The notes under the pieces were generated by a model, which saw only the letters and a program-made list of their open reading frames with translations, was not told the origin of the DNA and did no database searches. The position numbers were made by a program, and so were the translations under genes. Shown one piece after another: positions 41,663 to 54,119 of a stretch of DNA of 64,000 nucleotides (within the stretch, counting starts at the first letter, position 1; each line of letters begins with the position of its first letter). Origin of the DNA: Echria macrotheca (Eukaryota > Ascomycota > Sordariomycetes > Sordariales > Schizotheciaceae); assembly GCA_030411725.1 (NCBI GenBank), contig MU839827.1, positions 124,001 through 188,000 of the forward strand. Direction: 5' to 3'.

Positions 41663-44600
41663 ATGGGGACAGAGAACGACCTTGACGTCGAGGGCCAGAC
41701 GGAGCCTCCTATATGTGGCCTCACGCGTCCCCGATCCGTATCAGCAAACTCATCCACCAAGCCGCCGTCGGCATCGCCCACGCTCGCCGGCACCGTCGTC
41801 ACCGACTACTCGCCCCAGGACGCTTCGGATGCGCCGTCCATCGTCGACCCTGAGGCTGCCCACACCCTCCCGGTTCCAGGAGTCTGCGCGCTTCTCAACA
41901 CCGACCTTGAGTACGTCCATTCCGTTCAATTTTTGGAGATCCGCTTGCTAACACTCCCAGAAATGGTCTCGATGCGGACGAGGCAGCTCGCCGCCTGCAG
42001 AACCATGGCGCCAACAAGGTCGAGGGCGCCAAGGGCCTATCCCTTTGGACGATTCTCTTGAGACAGGTGTCCAACAGCTTGACTCTTGTTCTCGTCATCA
42101 CCATGGTCCTGTCTTTCGCCATCAACGACCACATCGAAGGCGGCGTTGTTGTCGCCGTCATCGTCTTCAACATTGTCGTCGGCTTCATGCAGGACTACCG
42201 TGCCGAGCAGACCATCCAGGCGCTCTATGCCTTGTCTGCCCCGACCTGTAAGGTGATCCGCGCCGGTCGGGACGAGACAATTCGCGCCGAGAACCTGGTT
42301 CCCGGTGACATCGTCCGCTTGAACGTGGGCGATGTAGTTCCCGCCGACCTCCGTCTCGCCCACAGCATCAACCTGTCGACCGACGAAGCTCTCCTAACTG
42401 GCGAGTCGGTGCCCGTCAGCAAGCATGCCGAGCGGATTCTCAAGGACCGCGATGTGCCGCTGGGCGACCGGACGAACATGGTTTACTCGGCAAGCACCAT
42501 CACACGTGGCCGTGCTACCGGTATCGTCGTGTCGACTGGCATGGGCACCGAGGTGGGCAAGATTGCCATGCTTCTCCGCTCTGGCCGGCGTAACGCTGGT
42601 GAGCAGGACGCTCGCGGCATTCGCAGGCTCTGGATCAAGACCCGCAATGGCTTCCGTGTTGTGCTTGGCCTGGACGGCACTCCGCTCCAGGTCTCCCTCA
42701 GCAAGTTTGCCTTGCTGCTCTTCGCCTTGGCCATCACGCTCGCCATCATTGTCTTCTCGGCCAGCCGGTGGAATGTCAGCGATGACGTGCTCATCTACGG
42801 TATCTGCGTGGCCGTAGCCGTGATTCCCGAATCCCTCATCGCTGTTCTTACCATCGCCACCGCACTGGGCACTCGCGCCATGGCTCGAGGCAATGTCATC
42901 ATTCGCAGATTGGCCGCACTCGAGGCTGTTGGCGGTGTTACCAATATTTGCTCCGACAAGACAGGCACGCTCACACAGGGCAAGATGGTTACCAGACGGG
43001 TCTGGCTGGCTGATGGCACCGAAGTGTCGGTTCAAGGAACCACACACCCCTTCGATCCCACCAGCGGCTCCGTATGCATTGGCGGCAATATCGTGTCTTC
43101 TACCGATGCCCTTCCCGATGAGAAGCTGTACGCCTCGCTTCGTGGCTTCCTAGAGGCCATTGCACTCTGCAACAACGCGACAGTAACCGGTGGTGACACC
43201 TACACTGCCGTTGGCGAGCCCACCGAGATCGCCCTGCAGGTGTTTGCCATGCGATTTGGCATGGGCAAGCCGGCTCTACTAGGATCGAGCGGCAGCCGTC
43301 TCTTGTTTGAGTTCCCATTCGACTCGTCTTGCAAGAGGATGACTGTCATCTACACCGATGACGGCGTCCAAGCGCACGCCTACGCCAAGGGCGCTCTCGA
43401 AGCTCTTTTGCCTCTGATGAATGTCTCCGACGAGGAAAAACGCAACATTGTAGCCCAGGCCGATGCACTCGCCGCAGAAGGCCTTCGCGTGTTGTGCGTT
43501 GCTCGGAAGCCAGTTGATCCCGCCAAGTTCTCCCCTGATGAAACCATCGCCGGCGATGCCGACAACGGCATGACCCCCCTCCGTGCTAGTGCGGAGAGCA
43601 ACTTGACTTTTGTCGGTCTCGCGGGTCTCTACGACCCTCCCCGGCTCGAGTCAGCCGCGGCTGTTCGCAAATGTCAACAGGCCGGCATCACCGTGCACAT
43701 GTTGACAGGCGACCATGTCAAGACGGCCACAACCATCGCTCGCGAAATCGGCATTCTCAAAGAGGAGTCGACCGACGGCGGCGAGATCATGGTGGCAAGC
43801 GCCTTTGACAGCCTTACGGATGCCCAGATTGATGCGATGGAGCGTCTCCCCCTGGTTCTCGCCCGGTGCAGCCCGACGACCAAGGTGCGGATGGTGGAAG
43901 CCATGCACCGCAGGAAGGCCTTTTGCGTCATGACCGGAGACGGTGTAAATGACTCGCCTGCCCTGAAAAAGTCGGATGTCGGCATTGCCATGGGTCTGAA
44001 CGGAAGTGACGTCGCTAAGGAGGCGGCGGACATGGTCCTGACGGATGACAACTTTGCCTCGATCGTGACCGCCATTGAGGAGGGTCGACGATTATTTGAT
44101 AATATCCAAAAGGTAAGGTCCCCTTAAGAATTGCTGGCCATAGTGCTAATTATGATCAGTTTTTGCTCCATTTGTTGGTCTCCAACATCGCCCAGGTTAT
44201 CCTCCTGCTCATCGGGCTGGCATTCAAGGACAGGCATGGTGTTTCGGTCTTTCCGCTTTCGCCTCTGGAGATCCTCTGGGCCAACCTCGTTACTTCGTCT
44301 TTTCTGGCTCTCGGCTTGGGTATGGAAGACGCACAGCCCGACGTCATGCAGCGTCCGCCGCATGATTTGTCCGTTGGCATCTTTACAAAAGAGCTCATCG
44401 TCGACAAGTTTGTCTACGGCACGGCCATGGGCGGGTTGTGTCTTGCTGCTTTTTCGAGTGTATCCTACGGCATGTCTGGTCCGTATGGACTTGGCGAGGG
44501 CTGCAACGAGGAGTGGGAGGACACCTGCTCGGTATCGTTCCGAGCGCGCGCCACGACATTTGCGACGTTGACCTTTTTGCTGCTCGTCACGGCTTGGGAA

Positions 44601-44909
44601 GCCAAGCACTTCAAGCGGTCGCTGTTCAACATGCACCCAGAGAAGTACAGCGGCCCGTTTTCGGTGTTCCGCACTGTGTGGCAGAATCGCTTTCTTTTCG
44701 GCGCTGTCTCGGCCGGGTTCGTCATCGTTTTTCCGGTCATCTACATTCCGGTGGTCAACCGGCTTGTCTTCAAACACACTGCCATTACGTGGGAATGGGG
44801 TGTGGTGGCGGCGGCTACTGTCGTGTATACGGCCATTATCGAGATCTGGAAGGCGATCAAGCGTCGTTTCGGTCTCGGGGCTACGCCGCTCGTTGCTGTT
44901 GAGGTTTAA
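41663..44909 (+). CDS. ENA-type (IID) P-type cation-exporting ATPase
   Basis: Predicted 1049 residues, usual for the family. Exons 41663-41910, 41961-44112, 44160-44909 with 50- and 47-nt introns. Key motifs: LVPGDIVRLNVGDVVPADLR and LLTGESVPV (actuator), the ion-site segment VAVAVIPESLIAVLTIATAL, the phosphorylation site ICSDKTGTLTQGKM, YAKGALEALLPL (nucleotide domain), MLTGDHVKTA and MTGDGVNDSPALKKSDVGIA (P domain). The N-terminus WTILLRQVSNSLTLVLVITM and the Asn-rich substrate loop match fungal ENA pumps, which export Na+ or K+ at the plasma membrane under salt or alkaline stress. Type IID is favoured over SERCA/PMR1 by overall resemblance, not by a tree. Confidence 0.92.
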
Positions 44910-45622
44910 GCGTGGAGCTTAACGCGGTGAGGCGTCGCTCCATCGCTCGGTTGTTTGGGATATGAAGTCCGTCGGATATCGGGTTTGACTTGGGTCTGTC
45001 GTTACGGTTGTCGGTCATTTAGTCCGTTTCGCTCCTACATGTCGGTCTTTACCGGTTGAGTAAGTTTGTGAAGGATGAAGCAAGGCCTGCAATTTACAGG
45101 AACCATGAACGCGTTTAGTGCTTACCTTACACCTTGGCTTCTACTCTGAATCAGCTGCAACTTGTTTCCTGTGAACCTTGAAACCCGCCGCATCCTTTCA
45201 ATGTTGGGACAGGAGTATGCAAGACCCCCACATAACATTGAAGTCTGCCGGGCCCGCAGGCTTGGTGTGGACACCTGGACAGGGGCTCACCGACACTGGC
45301 CCGACACACTGGAATCAGACCAGGCATTTGCTTTCGTTCGCAACAGGTCGACACAACCCCGCAAGCCGTTTTAGTGCGGGATTACCACGTTCACCTTTCC
45401 TTACACAGGGCTAGCTCGAAGGACAGCGGCCGCCTTACTCGTGTGTTTTAGCGTCCTCGACTAGACTTGGTGGGGATTTGTTCCCCTTTGGCCTGTCTAC
45501 GATAGATATATATGGGGCTCTGCGATCCCCATTTTAGCGAACTTTCTCTCCACACATCCACCTTCGAGGTTCAGCGAACTTCACAAGGCCTCACACTGGT
45601 GTGACCAGGCAACCCAGAAGAT
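44910..45622. other. Intergenic between ATPase and P450, no gene
   Basis: 3' region of the ATPase and promoter of the P450. Contains the TATA-like tract at 45502-45514. Confidence 0.5.
45502..45514 (+). promoter_or_regulatory. TATA-like box of the P450 gene
   Basis: ATAGATATATATG lies about 110 bp upstream of the P450 start codon, a plausible distance for a fungal TATA element with a short leader. Confidence 0.4.
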
Positions 45623-47592
45623 ATGGCCTTACCACTCCTCATCGTCGCGACCCTTGTCGCGCTGTACATAGGCTACTCCATCGCATCGTGGTACCGTCTC
45701 TCGCACGTCCCCGGTCCGTTCTGGCCGTCGGTGAGCAAGTTCTGGATGGTCCGGACGGCGTTGCAGGGACGACAGCCCGAGGCATTTCAGGAGGTGAGTC
45801 GAAAGTATGGTATGTATCCCCCTCCCCTTTTTTTTTCATGAGTGCGATGGGATCTGACGAAAATAGGAACTCTCGCCCGGGTCGGCCCGAACGAGCTCAT
45901 CACCGACGACCCTGAGGTGCTGCGCAAGATGATGGCGGTGAGGTCGCCCTATACGCGGGGACCATGTACGTATATTCCAGTCTCTTCTCATTCGAACTGA
46001 TGTAATCCGGGATGTTGATGTGGTAGGGTACAACGCCATGCGCTTCGACCCGGAGCGGGATAACCTGTTCTCGATGCGCGACGAGGATGCACACACCAAG
46101 CTGCGGCTGAAGATGGCATTCGGGGTACGTTTCGCCCTCTTCCTCATGCCCCCTAAACTTTATTTACATGTCATGTGAAATGGCAGTACTCGGGCAAAGA
46201 AAACCTGTCCATGGAATCCACCATCGACACACACATCGCCAAGCTCGTCGCCCTGCTCGAGTCGAAATATCTGTCCTCGGCCGGGGCGTATCGTCCTGTC
46301 GACATCGCGCTCAAGATCCAGTTTTTCACGCTCGACGTGATTAGCGATCTGGCGTTTGGCAGGCCGTTTGGGTATCTGGACCAGGACGCTGATGTGTTTG
46401 ACTATATCCGCATCACGACGGGGCTGATTCCCGCGCTGACGGTGCTGAGCAATGTGCCTTCGCTGGCGAGGGTGGTGCATTCGAGGGTTTTTAGGAGCGG
46501 GATGCCCAAGGCGACGGATAAGTTGGGTTTTGGAGCTTTGATTGGGTAATTCCTCTTTTCCTTGCGTTGTTGTCTGGTGTTGTGTGTGCAGGGGAAACGA
46601 TATTCTCAGCCATGGTCGTCTCCTTCCCCCGTTTTACAAGGCCTGTTTCCGCCCCTGGCTGCTACACAGTCTCATCTATGAGTCGCAATTCATCTAGTAC
46701 CGATACTAACACCAACAGAGTAACAAAGTCCGTAATAGCCCAACGCTACCACCCCTCGGCCGCTCCCCAGCCCGACATGCTCGGCTCCTTCATCCGCCAC
46801 GGGCTGACAGAGGAAGAAGCCGCCGGCGAGGCCCTCCTTCAAGTCATAGCAGGCAGCGACACCTCGGCCACGACGATCCGCACCGTCCTGCTCATGCTGC
46901 AGTCCCATCCCCTCTCGTACGCAAAACTCCAAGCTGAAATCGACAGCGCGATCTCGTCGGGGACAATATCGTCGCCCATCCGCGACGCCGAGGCGAGGAA
47001 GCTACCATACCTCCAAGCCGTCATCCGCGAGGGCTTGCGTATCCTCCCGCCCGCCTCGGGCCCGTTCTTCAAGACCGTTCCGCCCGAGGGAGATGTGATC
47101 AATGGGATCCATGTTCCGGGGGGCACGCAGATCGGGTCGTCGCCGCTGGCTATGCATCGCTCCCGGGAAATCTACGGGGTCGATGCGGATGTGTTTCGGC
47201 CGGAGCGGTGGCTGGAGGAGGATGATGGTGGGAGATTGGCGAGGATGAATGCGGCGGTGGACATGGTGTTTCATTATGGCAAGTATCAGTGCTTGGGGCG
47301 GCCGGTTGCTTTGATGGAGTTTAATAAGGTCTTTGTTGAGGTATGCTCGTTTTTCTTTTTTTTTAAAAGGTATGATCGGGGGATGAAATCGGAAACTGAC
47401 ATGTCCACCTAGCTGCTCCGCCGCTTCGACTTTTCCATCGTTCGACCTGAGCAGCCGGCCAAGTTCTTCAACGCGGTAAGTTTTTCAGTCATATCTTCCG
47501 AATAAACACTGACAAGACAGGGTATCTGGATTATGGAAGATTTCTGGGTTCGGGTGACACGGCGGGAGGAATCCGGACAGACGTTCAAGTAG
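45623..47592 (+). CDS. Cytochrome P450 (pisatin-demethylase-like group)
   Basis: Predicted 499 residues from seven exons: 45623-45809, 45867-45965, 46027-46124, 46187-46545, 46719-47340, 47413-47475, 47521-47592. N-terminal membrane anchor (LLIVATLVALYIGYSI), then VPGPFWPS, YGTLARVGPNELITDDPE, the I-helix AGSDTSATTIR, VIREGLRILPP (ExxR), DVFRPERW and the heme loop FHYGKYQCLGRPVALMEF with its Cys ligand. All splice phases agree; the fourth intron is long (173 nt). By resemblance it belongs with fungal P450s annotated as pisatin demethylase-like, ER-bound monooxygenases often acting on plant defence compounds. Substrate is unknown, and no biosynthetic partner lies beside it. Confidence 0.9.
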
Positions 47593-47918
47593 AATACCTT
47601 TCTGACCTCTGCCTCGGCACCTGGTGGGAGTTTCTCGGGGGCGACAACATGAGACTATATAGCTCATAGCGCTGTACAAAACCACTAGTGCTCCTATAAT
47701 ACATACCAGGAAACGTCTTCACTCAGGCGTGATCAGAAAATCACAAAAATAACCATACTCCTCTTCGGCACACCCCCACTCACCTTCCCGTCGTTCACCC
47801 TCACCGGAATCTCAACACAGTCGCTATTCTCGACTCATAAAATGTCCAGCGACAACGACGACGTGCTTCTCCAGATCTAATTCTTGAGCCGTGGACAGGC
47901 GAAGGATGTAGCACAAAC
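47593..47918. other. Intergenic between convergent genes
   Basis: 3' regions of the P450 and the coiled-coil protein. No feature seen. Confidence 0.5.
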
Positions 47919-50151
47919 TCAGACCAACACCACCGCCCTGACGAGAGGCACATATCCCTGCGTAGTCGGTCTCGTTCGATTTCCTCCCCCATAAACTTTC
48001 CCCACCTCCTCATCTCTCACCCCCTCGACTCCTCCCAACCCGCGGCCTGGGTTCTTTTCGAAATTCTCACACTGCACTAGACAAGTCCCAACTTTAACCC
48101 CCACACCAGATTGCCCCAATCCCTTGAAACTCCCATCCCCGTCTTCGTTTTCGCCTCCGCTCTCTGTGTCCACGTACACGTGCAACCCCGGGAACAAACA
48201 TAACTTGACCCTATCCCGTCCCTCTCCCTCGCCATCAACAGAACGCTGATGTAGTCGCTGTCCGTTTCTCATCCCAGCAGCAGCAGCGATGACGGAACGT
48301 CCCGGCGGGGCCGGTACCTGACGGTGCGACTCACCGTCGCGGAGCATGCTGGTAGCATCGAAACAATCCCCAGGCTGGGGAAAAATCAGTGCATATCGCT
48401 TGCGGGTGAGGACGAGGTTGGCTTTGAGCTTGAGAGCGCGGAGGATTGGCTCTACGAAGGTGTCATCGGAGGCGATGTCGGTGTTATTGGGAGAGGAGAG
48501 GAGGTGCGCGATGGCGCCGACTATTTTGGACGAGAGGGAGTGCGCCGTGTTGGTGAAGAGGTGGGCGTGCGAGTAGCTGTCGTATTCGTCCTCTGCGGCT
48601 GAGAGGATGGAGTGGTAGGCGAGGAGATCTAGTTCCGAGAGGGTTTGTGGGCCGGCTGGTGATTGAAAAGTTAGGTTTTGGACATCTTGCCGTGTAAAAA
48701 GGGAGACTGGACGACGTGACAGAGGATTTCCGTGTATGACATGACAACTTGGTAATAACGGGTGACTACCAACCTCTCAACAGGATATGCTCCCGGTACT
48801 GGTCGAGAAGGGGTGATTCCCGTGATAAAAAGTCGGGGAAGTTCGACTCGAAGACAAGCTCGGCTATCCCCACGGCGACCAGGGCGCTCATGAACTGGAT
48901 GTCGGTCATCTCTTCCGCCGAGACGCGGGAGCCTAGCTCATGCAGGCTGGAACCAGCTAGACGCTGTGACCAGTGTTCCGCTGTGGCTTGTCCAGCAGCT
49001 TGGTCGACGCGGGTGACGGCGGCGGGGATCGTAATATTTAGTGAAGAGCAGGCATCCTTCAGGCCGGCGAGGATGAGGTCAAAATCGTCGCGGATGTCCC
49101 GACTAGATCGCCCTAGGGAACTCTTCGTAGCCATGGAGATGACCTTGCGCTGGCTGGTCATCTTGATGTTCTGACTTCGCAGGTTCAAGCACTCGATTCT
49201 TAGAGTCTCTTGCATGGCCAGGTCATGCTGGTGCTCGGCCGCTTTGTTGATGGTGCGCTCAATTTCCTTGTTTTCCATCTCAGCGGCTTGTAGACGGTTG
49301 GCGAGTGTGAAGATGTAGTCTTGTTGCTCGGAAATCTTTCTCAGAGCCGTCTGCAGTTCCCTGTTCGTTAGAGCAAGCTCCGCCTCCACCGTCCTGAGTC
49401 TGGCGCTCTGGACATCCTCGCGGGGAGGCGGAGGCGAAGCAGTCTCGGCTATCTCGATTACCCGCTCAGGGCAAGCTTCTCGTTTGACGCTTCGGATGTG
49501 ACCTCCAGCTCTGTTGCTTTCCGCGCTCTCGTACGAAGGTAGAAGCAGCGGCCTTTCCATTGCGGTTTCAGGCGTCTGGCGAGGCAGAAGGTCAACCGAG
49601 CTCATGGACTCAGGCGTGGTCCGGAGGGAAATGGGGGAAGAATCCGAGCGGACCGAGGGACGGAGTGATAGCGTACGAGATGTTCGCGTTCTTGTTGTCG
49701 ACGTCTGAGGCAAGCTCTTCGGCGGCTTTTGCCTTCTCAGAGGGCGCTGCTGGAGACGACTGTTCTCCATATGCAGCACCTCGAAGTCGTCTTCACTATA
49801 GCGCAAGAATGCCGAGCCCTCGTTCAGAAACGCCTCGAACGAAATGTCGCCATCCACCCGTCCATAATCTCGATACTCTGTCCTGAGAGCACTAGTGATC
49901 CCTTTCTTTGTCACGTCATACTCATATTCCTTCAGGCTGTCAAGGTTCGCAGCAGCAACATAGGTGAGGTCGACATGGTGCCTGAGGGAATAGTCGAGAC
50001 ATGCCACAAGTTTGATTCTGTCGGTTCTCCTCAAGTACGGCTGTTGTAATCGTGGCTTACGGCCACGGCTGCGCTTCGACTTCGTTCCCATGATGCCGGT
50101 TGGAACGATAATGGACAGCAACAGTCTCGGTCTCGGGAAGGAGGGGTTCAT
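47919..50151 (-). CDS. Coiled-coil hypothetical protein
   Basis: Predicted 704 residues. Exon 1 is 50151-48774, an intron (48773-48656, 118 nt, donor GTTGGT) follows, and exon 2 is 48655-47919. The unusual donor is supported because the downstream frame (AGPQTLSELDLLAYHSILSA, KLKANLVLTRKRYALIFPQP) stays open for 245 codons. A later ATG (MGTKSKRSRGRKPR) may be the true start. The N-terminal ~120 residues (DRIKLVACLDYSLRHHVDLT, DYGRVDGDISFEAFLNEGSA) look like a conserved fungal domain without assigned function. A Ser/Arg-rich linker and a coiled coil (VEAELALTNRELQTALRKIS) follow. Function unknown; possibly a scaffold. Confidence 0.7.
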
Positions 50152-50514
50152 GGAGTCGTTGTTCTGGGGCTGCGTGGCCGGCGCCTGACTGGAGCCTGGT
50201 GGCGGGGGGAGCGCGTCAGGGATGCGGCACAGTCCCCCTCATATCAATCAGCGTCAGTGTAAACGCGGACAATGGTTGGCTAGTTCCCTGCCAAAGCCGG
50301 GGTGGTGTCGGAGGTTCCTTGTTTGTGGCCCATCTATTGGCCCGTTGGCGCCTACGTCCGTCCCAGGTTGTCACCACCAACCACTCTGTCGGTAACCACT
50401 CAGGGGAGGGGGCCATGTGCTCAAGAAGCTGAAAACAATAGCTCCCCGCCGAAACAAAAATCTCATCCTTCACACGCAAATTGTCGATAAGTTTCTACTA
50501 GCAACACAGCGACG
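50152..50514. promoter_or_regulatory. Divergent promoter region
   Basis: Lies between the start codons of the minus-strand coiled-coil gene and the plus-strand Hsp70-like gene. No clear heat-shock element was recognised. Confidence 0.4.
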
Positions 50515-53373
50515 ATGAGCTCCTCCAGGGCATCCACGGCAACCCTGGGACATGGGTACGGCCCTATCCGGTACCGAGTAAACCCGCTGGAAAGGACCGA
50601 GCCCGAGCACATTTCCGACCGCCTGCTCGACAGTTTGGAGGACCCAAGCCCTCAGAAACGACTGATCGTTGCCGTCGACTTCGGTACAACCTACTCGGCC
50701 GTCGCATACGCCGCGCTGGAGGAAGGTGAAGACGCATCAGACCTGGACGCCTCGCGCATCTACACGGTTCAGAACTACCCCGCCGACGCCAACTTCAGCA
50801 GCCTCGACGACCAGATGCGCAGCGAAGTCCCCACCGAAGTCATCTACCCGCTGGACAGGAACTTCCGCAAAAAGGGGGGCCTATACGCTGGCCATGACAT
50901 CAAGATGGACGATGACGAAGCCGGCCCCGAGAGCCCGTTTGGGGACGCTCCATTTGAGACCCTTGATAGCCTAGATGTCTTTAGGAACCACTCCATGTAC
51001 GAGGCAGATCCGATTTCCATCGAGGAAGAGACTACCTTCCGCTGGGGCTACGAAGCCCACGAGGCCTGGGGGCGGTCTGCAGCGCACGTCGACCCCAACA
51101 GCAAGCCCCTCGCCCGCTTCAAGCTGCTCCTCGACAGCTCGGAAAGGACCGAGACGATCCGGACGAGGTTGAACGAGACACTCGATGAACTCAAGAGAAG
51201 GAGGGTCATCAAGCATTCCCTCGATGTCATTGTCGACTTCCTGACCTGTCTCCTACGGCACGCCAAGACGGAAATCGAGAACGCAGGATATGACGAGAGC
51301 TATAAGAGAGAGATGGTCATGTGCGTGCCCGCCATCTGGACGCAGAAGGCTTGCCGGGACATGCAGGACGCTCTGGCAAAAGCCATGGTACTAGCTGGCT
51401 TTCCAGGTGTCGATCCAGACGACGATACCATTGATAATCTATTCATTGTCTCGGAACCAGAAGCAGCAGCAGCTTTTGTGTTGGAAGAGGAAAGGGGAAT
51501 CTCGGTAGGTGGTCTTGGTGTCGAGTTGAAGTTGACATTGACGAATAACATAGCCGGGAGATACCTTCCTACTGTTGGACGCGGGTAAGGCCCAACGACT
51601 GTGATCCCCAGCGGAAGATGCTGATCATGTTGGTACGGCACAGGAGGCGGGACAGTTGACGCAAACACGTATACCGTTAGTACGGCCACCCCGTTGCGCC
51701 TGACTAAAGAGGTGGTTGAGCCTGGTGGTAAGATCTCGTTTCTCGTGGCAGCGGAAGAGAGATTATACTAACGAGAAAAAGGCGGTTTACACGGCTCAAG
51801 CTACATCAACCAAGGATTCCGCACGCTGTTGGAGGACCTCCTCGCCGAGGAGACGTATCTCAACACGGACGAGAGGACCATCCAGAGTTGCATCGAAAAC
51901 ATTATTATCAACGACTTCGAGTACAGGGTGAAGCGCACCTTTGACTGTTACAAGGCTGCTCAAAAACCCCAGGATACCAAGCTTTTCGACATTGCCGGCC
52001 TTCGTGCCAACCCGAAGAAGGGCTTCCGAAGGGGCAGTGTGCAGATCCCTGTGTGAGTCAACATGAATCTGTACCCATATGCCGTAATATGATGATCTGA
52101 GACAGACTTTTACGCTGAACCTAGGTACAAGATCGGCAGAATATTCTCGGAGCACTTGGACGGAATCGCGGGGATCATGGAGGAGCAGATCCTGGCCGCC
52201 CTGGAAAAGGAAATCAAAGTCGAAGTGACACCACCCGCCCCAACGAGGCCAGGTCCTGCTGCTGACCCCGACTAGAAAGTGATTCTCATCGGCGGATTCG
52301 CCGGCTCCATCTCGCTGCGCAAAAGCCTCCGGGACCACCTCAAGAAGTTGTGCGCTTCGAGGAACATCCCCGTTCCGGCGCTTCTGCCGCCTCTAAATGA
52401 ACACGGGAGTATCTCCAAACACACGTACGCGCCGTTTCCTGTCTGCAGATCCCACAATGAAATCTAAACTCTAACATCCATGATCCCAGAGCCACCGCTG
52501 TTGCCCGCGGGGCCGTGCTACGCGCGCTGAACAAGGAGAACGGACCGCGTCGACAGGCGAGGACCAGCTACGGAGTCTGGCGCAATGAAGAGTACGGCAC
52601 ATTTCCCGAGCACGCCGAGGCCAAGAAGGCGTACGACAGGCACGACGGGCTGGACTATGCGGTGGGGACTATTGAATGGATCCTAAAACTGGTATTTACC
52701 TATCTACTTAATAAATCCTTCAGACGCCCCTGCCCCTTGAGTAGGACTACTCCCATACCTTATCTTACTCAGCTCACCACCCCTCCCCACCTCTTCAGTC
52801 CACCGTGCTAATATCTCCCCCACCCAAAAAAAGGGCCAAGAAGTCCCCTCGGTCTGGAAGAGCCCCTCCTTCCTCTGCTGCCACACATTCGACTGCTTCC
52901 CGCGGCGCCCGCTGATCTGCAAGGAGCTCCTGTTCGCGTCCGACCGCGCCACCGAGTCGCACTACCAGCTCTCGCACCCCAAGAACCGGGGCGCCGAGTG
53001 CATCGGCGAGATCGTCGTCGACTTCACCTTTCTCCGGACCAGGGGGCTGATAAAGCCCGTCGACGGCGGGATTGATGCGGCGGGGAGGAAGAAGGGGAAG
53101 AGGCATTATCGGGTTACGTATACCATGGTGATTCGGGTTGTTGATAGGGATCTGCAGTGTGGGTGTTTTTTTCTTTCTTTCTTTCTGTTCTTGTGGTTTT
53201 GTTCTTGGACTTGGTCGTGAGGGGGTGTTGTGGAATGAGGACGGGGGTGAATCATCGACTTGTGTTTTTTTGCTGACGAACGACGAATCGTAGGTTATGC
53301 CGTTTATGATGGCAGGGTTATGGAGAAATGTAAGATCAATATTGCTTCGGCGTTTCGGCCGGGAGTGAAGTGA
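50515..53373 (+). CDS. HSPA12-like Hsp70-family ATPase protein
   Basis: Predicted 743 residues from nine exons: 50515-51504, 51554-51584, 51644-51727, 51782-52052, 52125-52224, 52276-52424, 52490-52691, 52834-53158, 53294-53373. All phases agree. The actin-like ATPase domain is recognisable: phosphate-1 LIVAVDFGTTYSAVAYA, then FIVSEPEAAAAFVLEEERGI. Phosphate-2 is rebuilt across two splices as LLLDAGGGTVDANTYTV, and KVILIGGFAGSISLRKSL is the adenosine site. The substrate-binding half is not canonical Hsp70; it carries TFDCFPRRPLICKELLF and a tail without EEVD. Such HSPA12-like genes are numerous in filamentous fungi and have no settled function. Confidence 0.87.
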
Positions 53374-54119
53374 CTTGGGGGAGGGGATGTGAGGCTGTGA
53401 GCACACAATTCGGGTGTGGTGGCTTGTGGAAATAGTTCCTTGTCGCTCTCTCATATTTTAGACGGAGGTATGTTGATGATTGTCGTAGACCTCCAGGTTC
53501 ACGTTATCAGATGGTAGGGTATGGAGGTAGTTGTTGTACAGATAAGACAATATGGCGCGTGCTAGGCCAGGAAGGAGCACCCAGGCCAGATGGAAGGCGC
53601 GCAGGAACCACAGGTACTACTGTATTTAGCCAGCTCTCAGGGCTCAACTGTTCTCTTCCACAAAACAAGCATCATTGCCTCAGTCTTTCACGCGGTAGCC
53701 AGCGGGCAGATTCGTTTTATACGCCTGAAATCTCTTGCAAGTCGCAACGGGAGGGTCACCTGCAAAATTTTATCGAACTCTGCAACGCTGGTTGCAAACC
53801 AAAAATCTCTTCCTCTCACCCCGTTTCAAAAAGAATATGTGGCTGGGGCGCAGCTTCGCAAGGCCAGAGGGAGCCCAGCTGGCCTAGCCAGGGCTGCCAG
53901 GCCACGCCACCATCCCGATTCGGGGCTACGGTTCCCGGGGTTTTATTGAGTTTTGATGCCGCAAATGCCGGAGGCCTCGTTAACTTCAGCTCCCAACGCC
54001 ATCCTGGAGTCACACGGGGCGCGCACCAGCGGCAACGGATGTAAAAATCGACGCAGCCCCAGGCTCTCATCAGGCTCCATCCTCCAAAACAACAAAATCC
54101 TCCCATATTCAACAACCCA
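53374..54119. other. Intergenic, no gene seen
   Basis: Between the Hsp70-like and HET genes. A short frame at 53511-53950 shows no motifs. A missing first HET exon could lie here. Confidence 0.45.

Noticed and set aside
46592..46718. Possible extra P450 exon (HGRLLPPFYK-type frame)
   Set aside because: Skipping it gives the exact family continuation ALIG/VTKSVIAQRY in phase; including it would insert unrelated residues.
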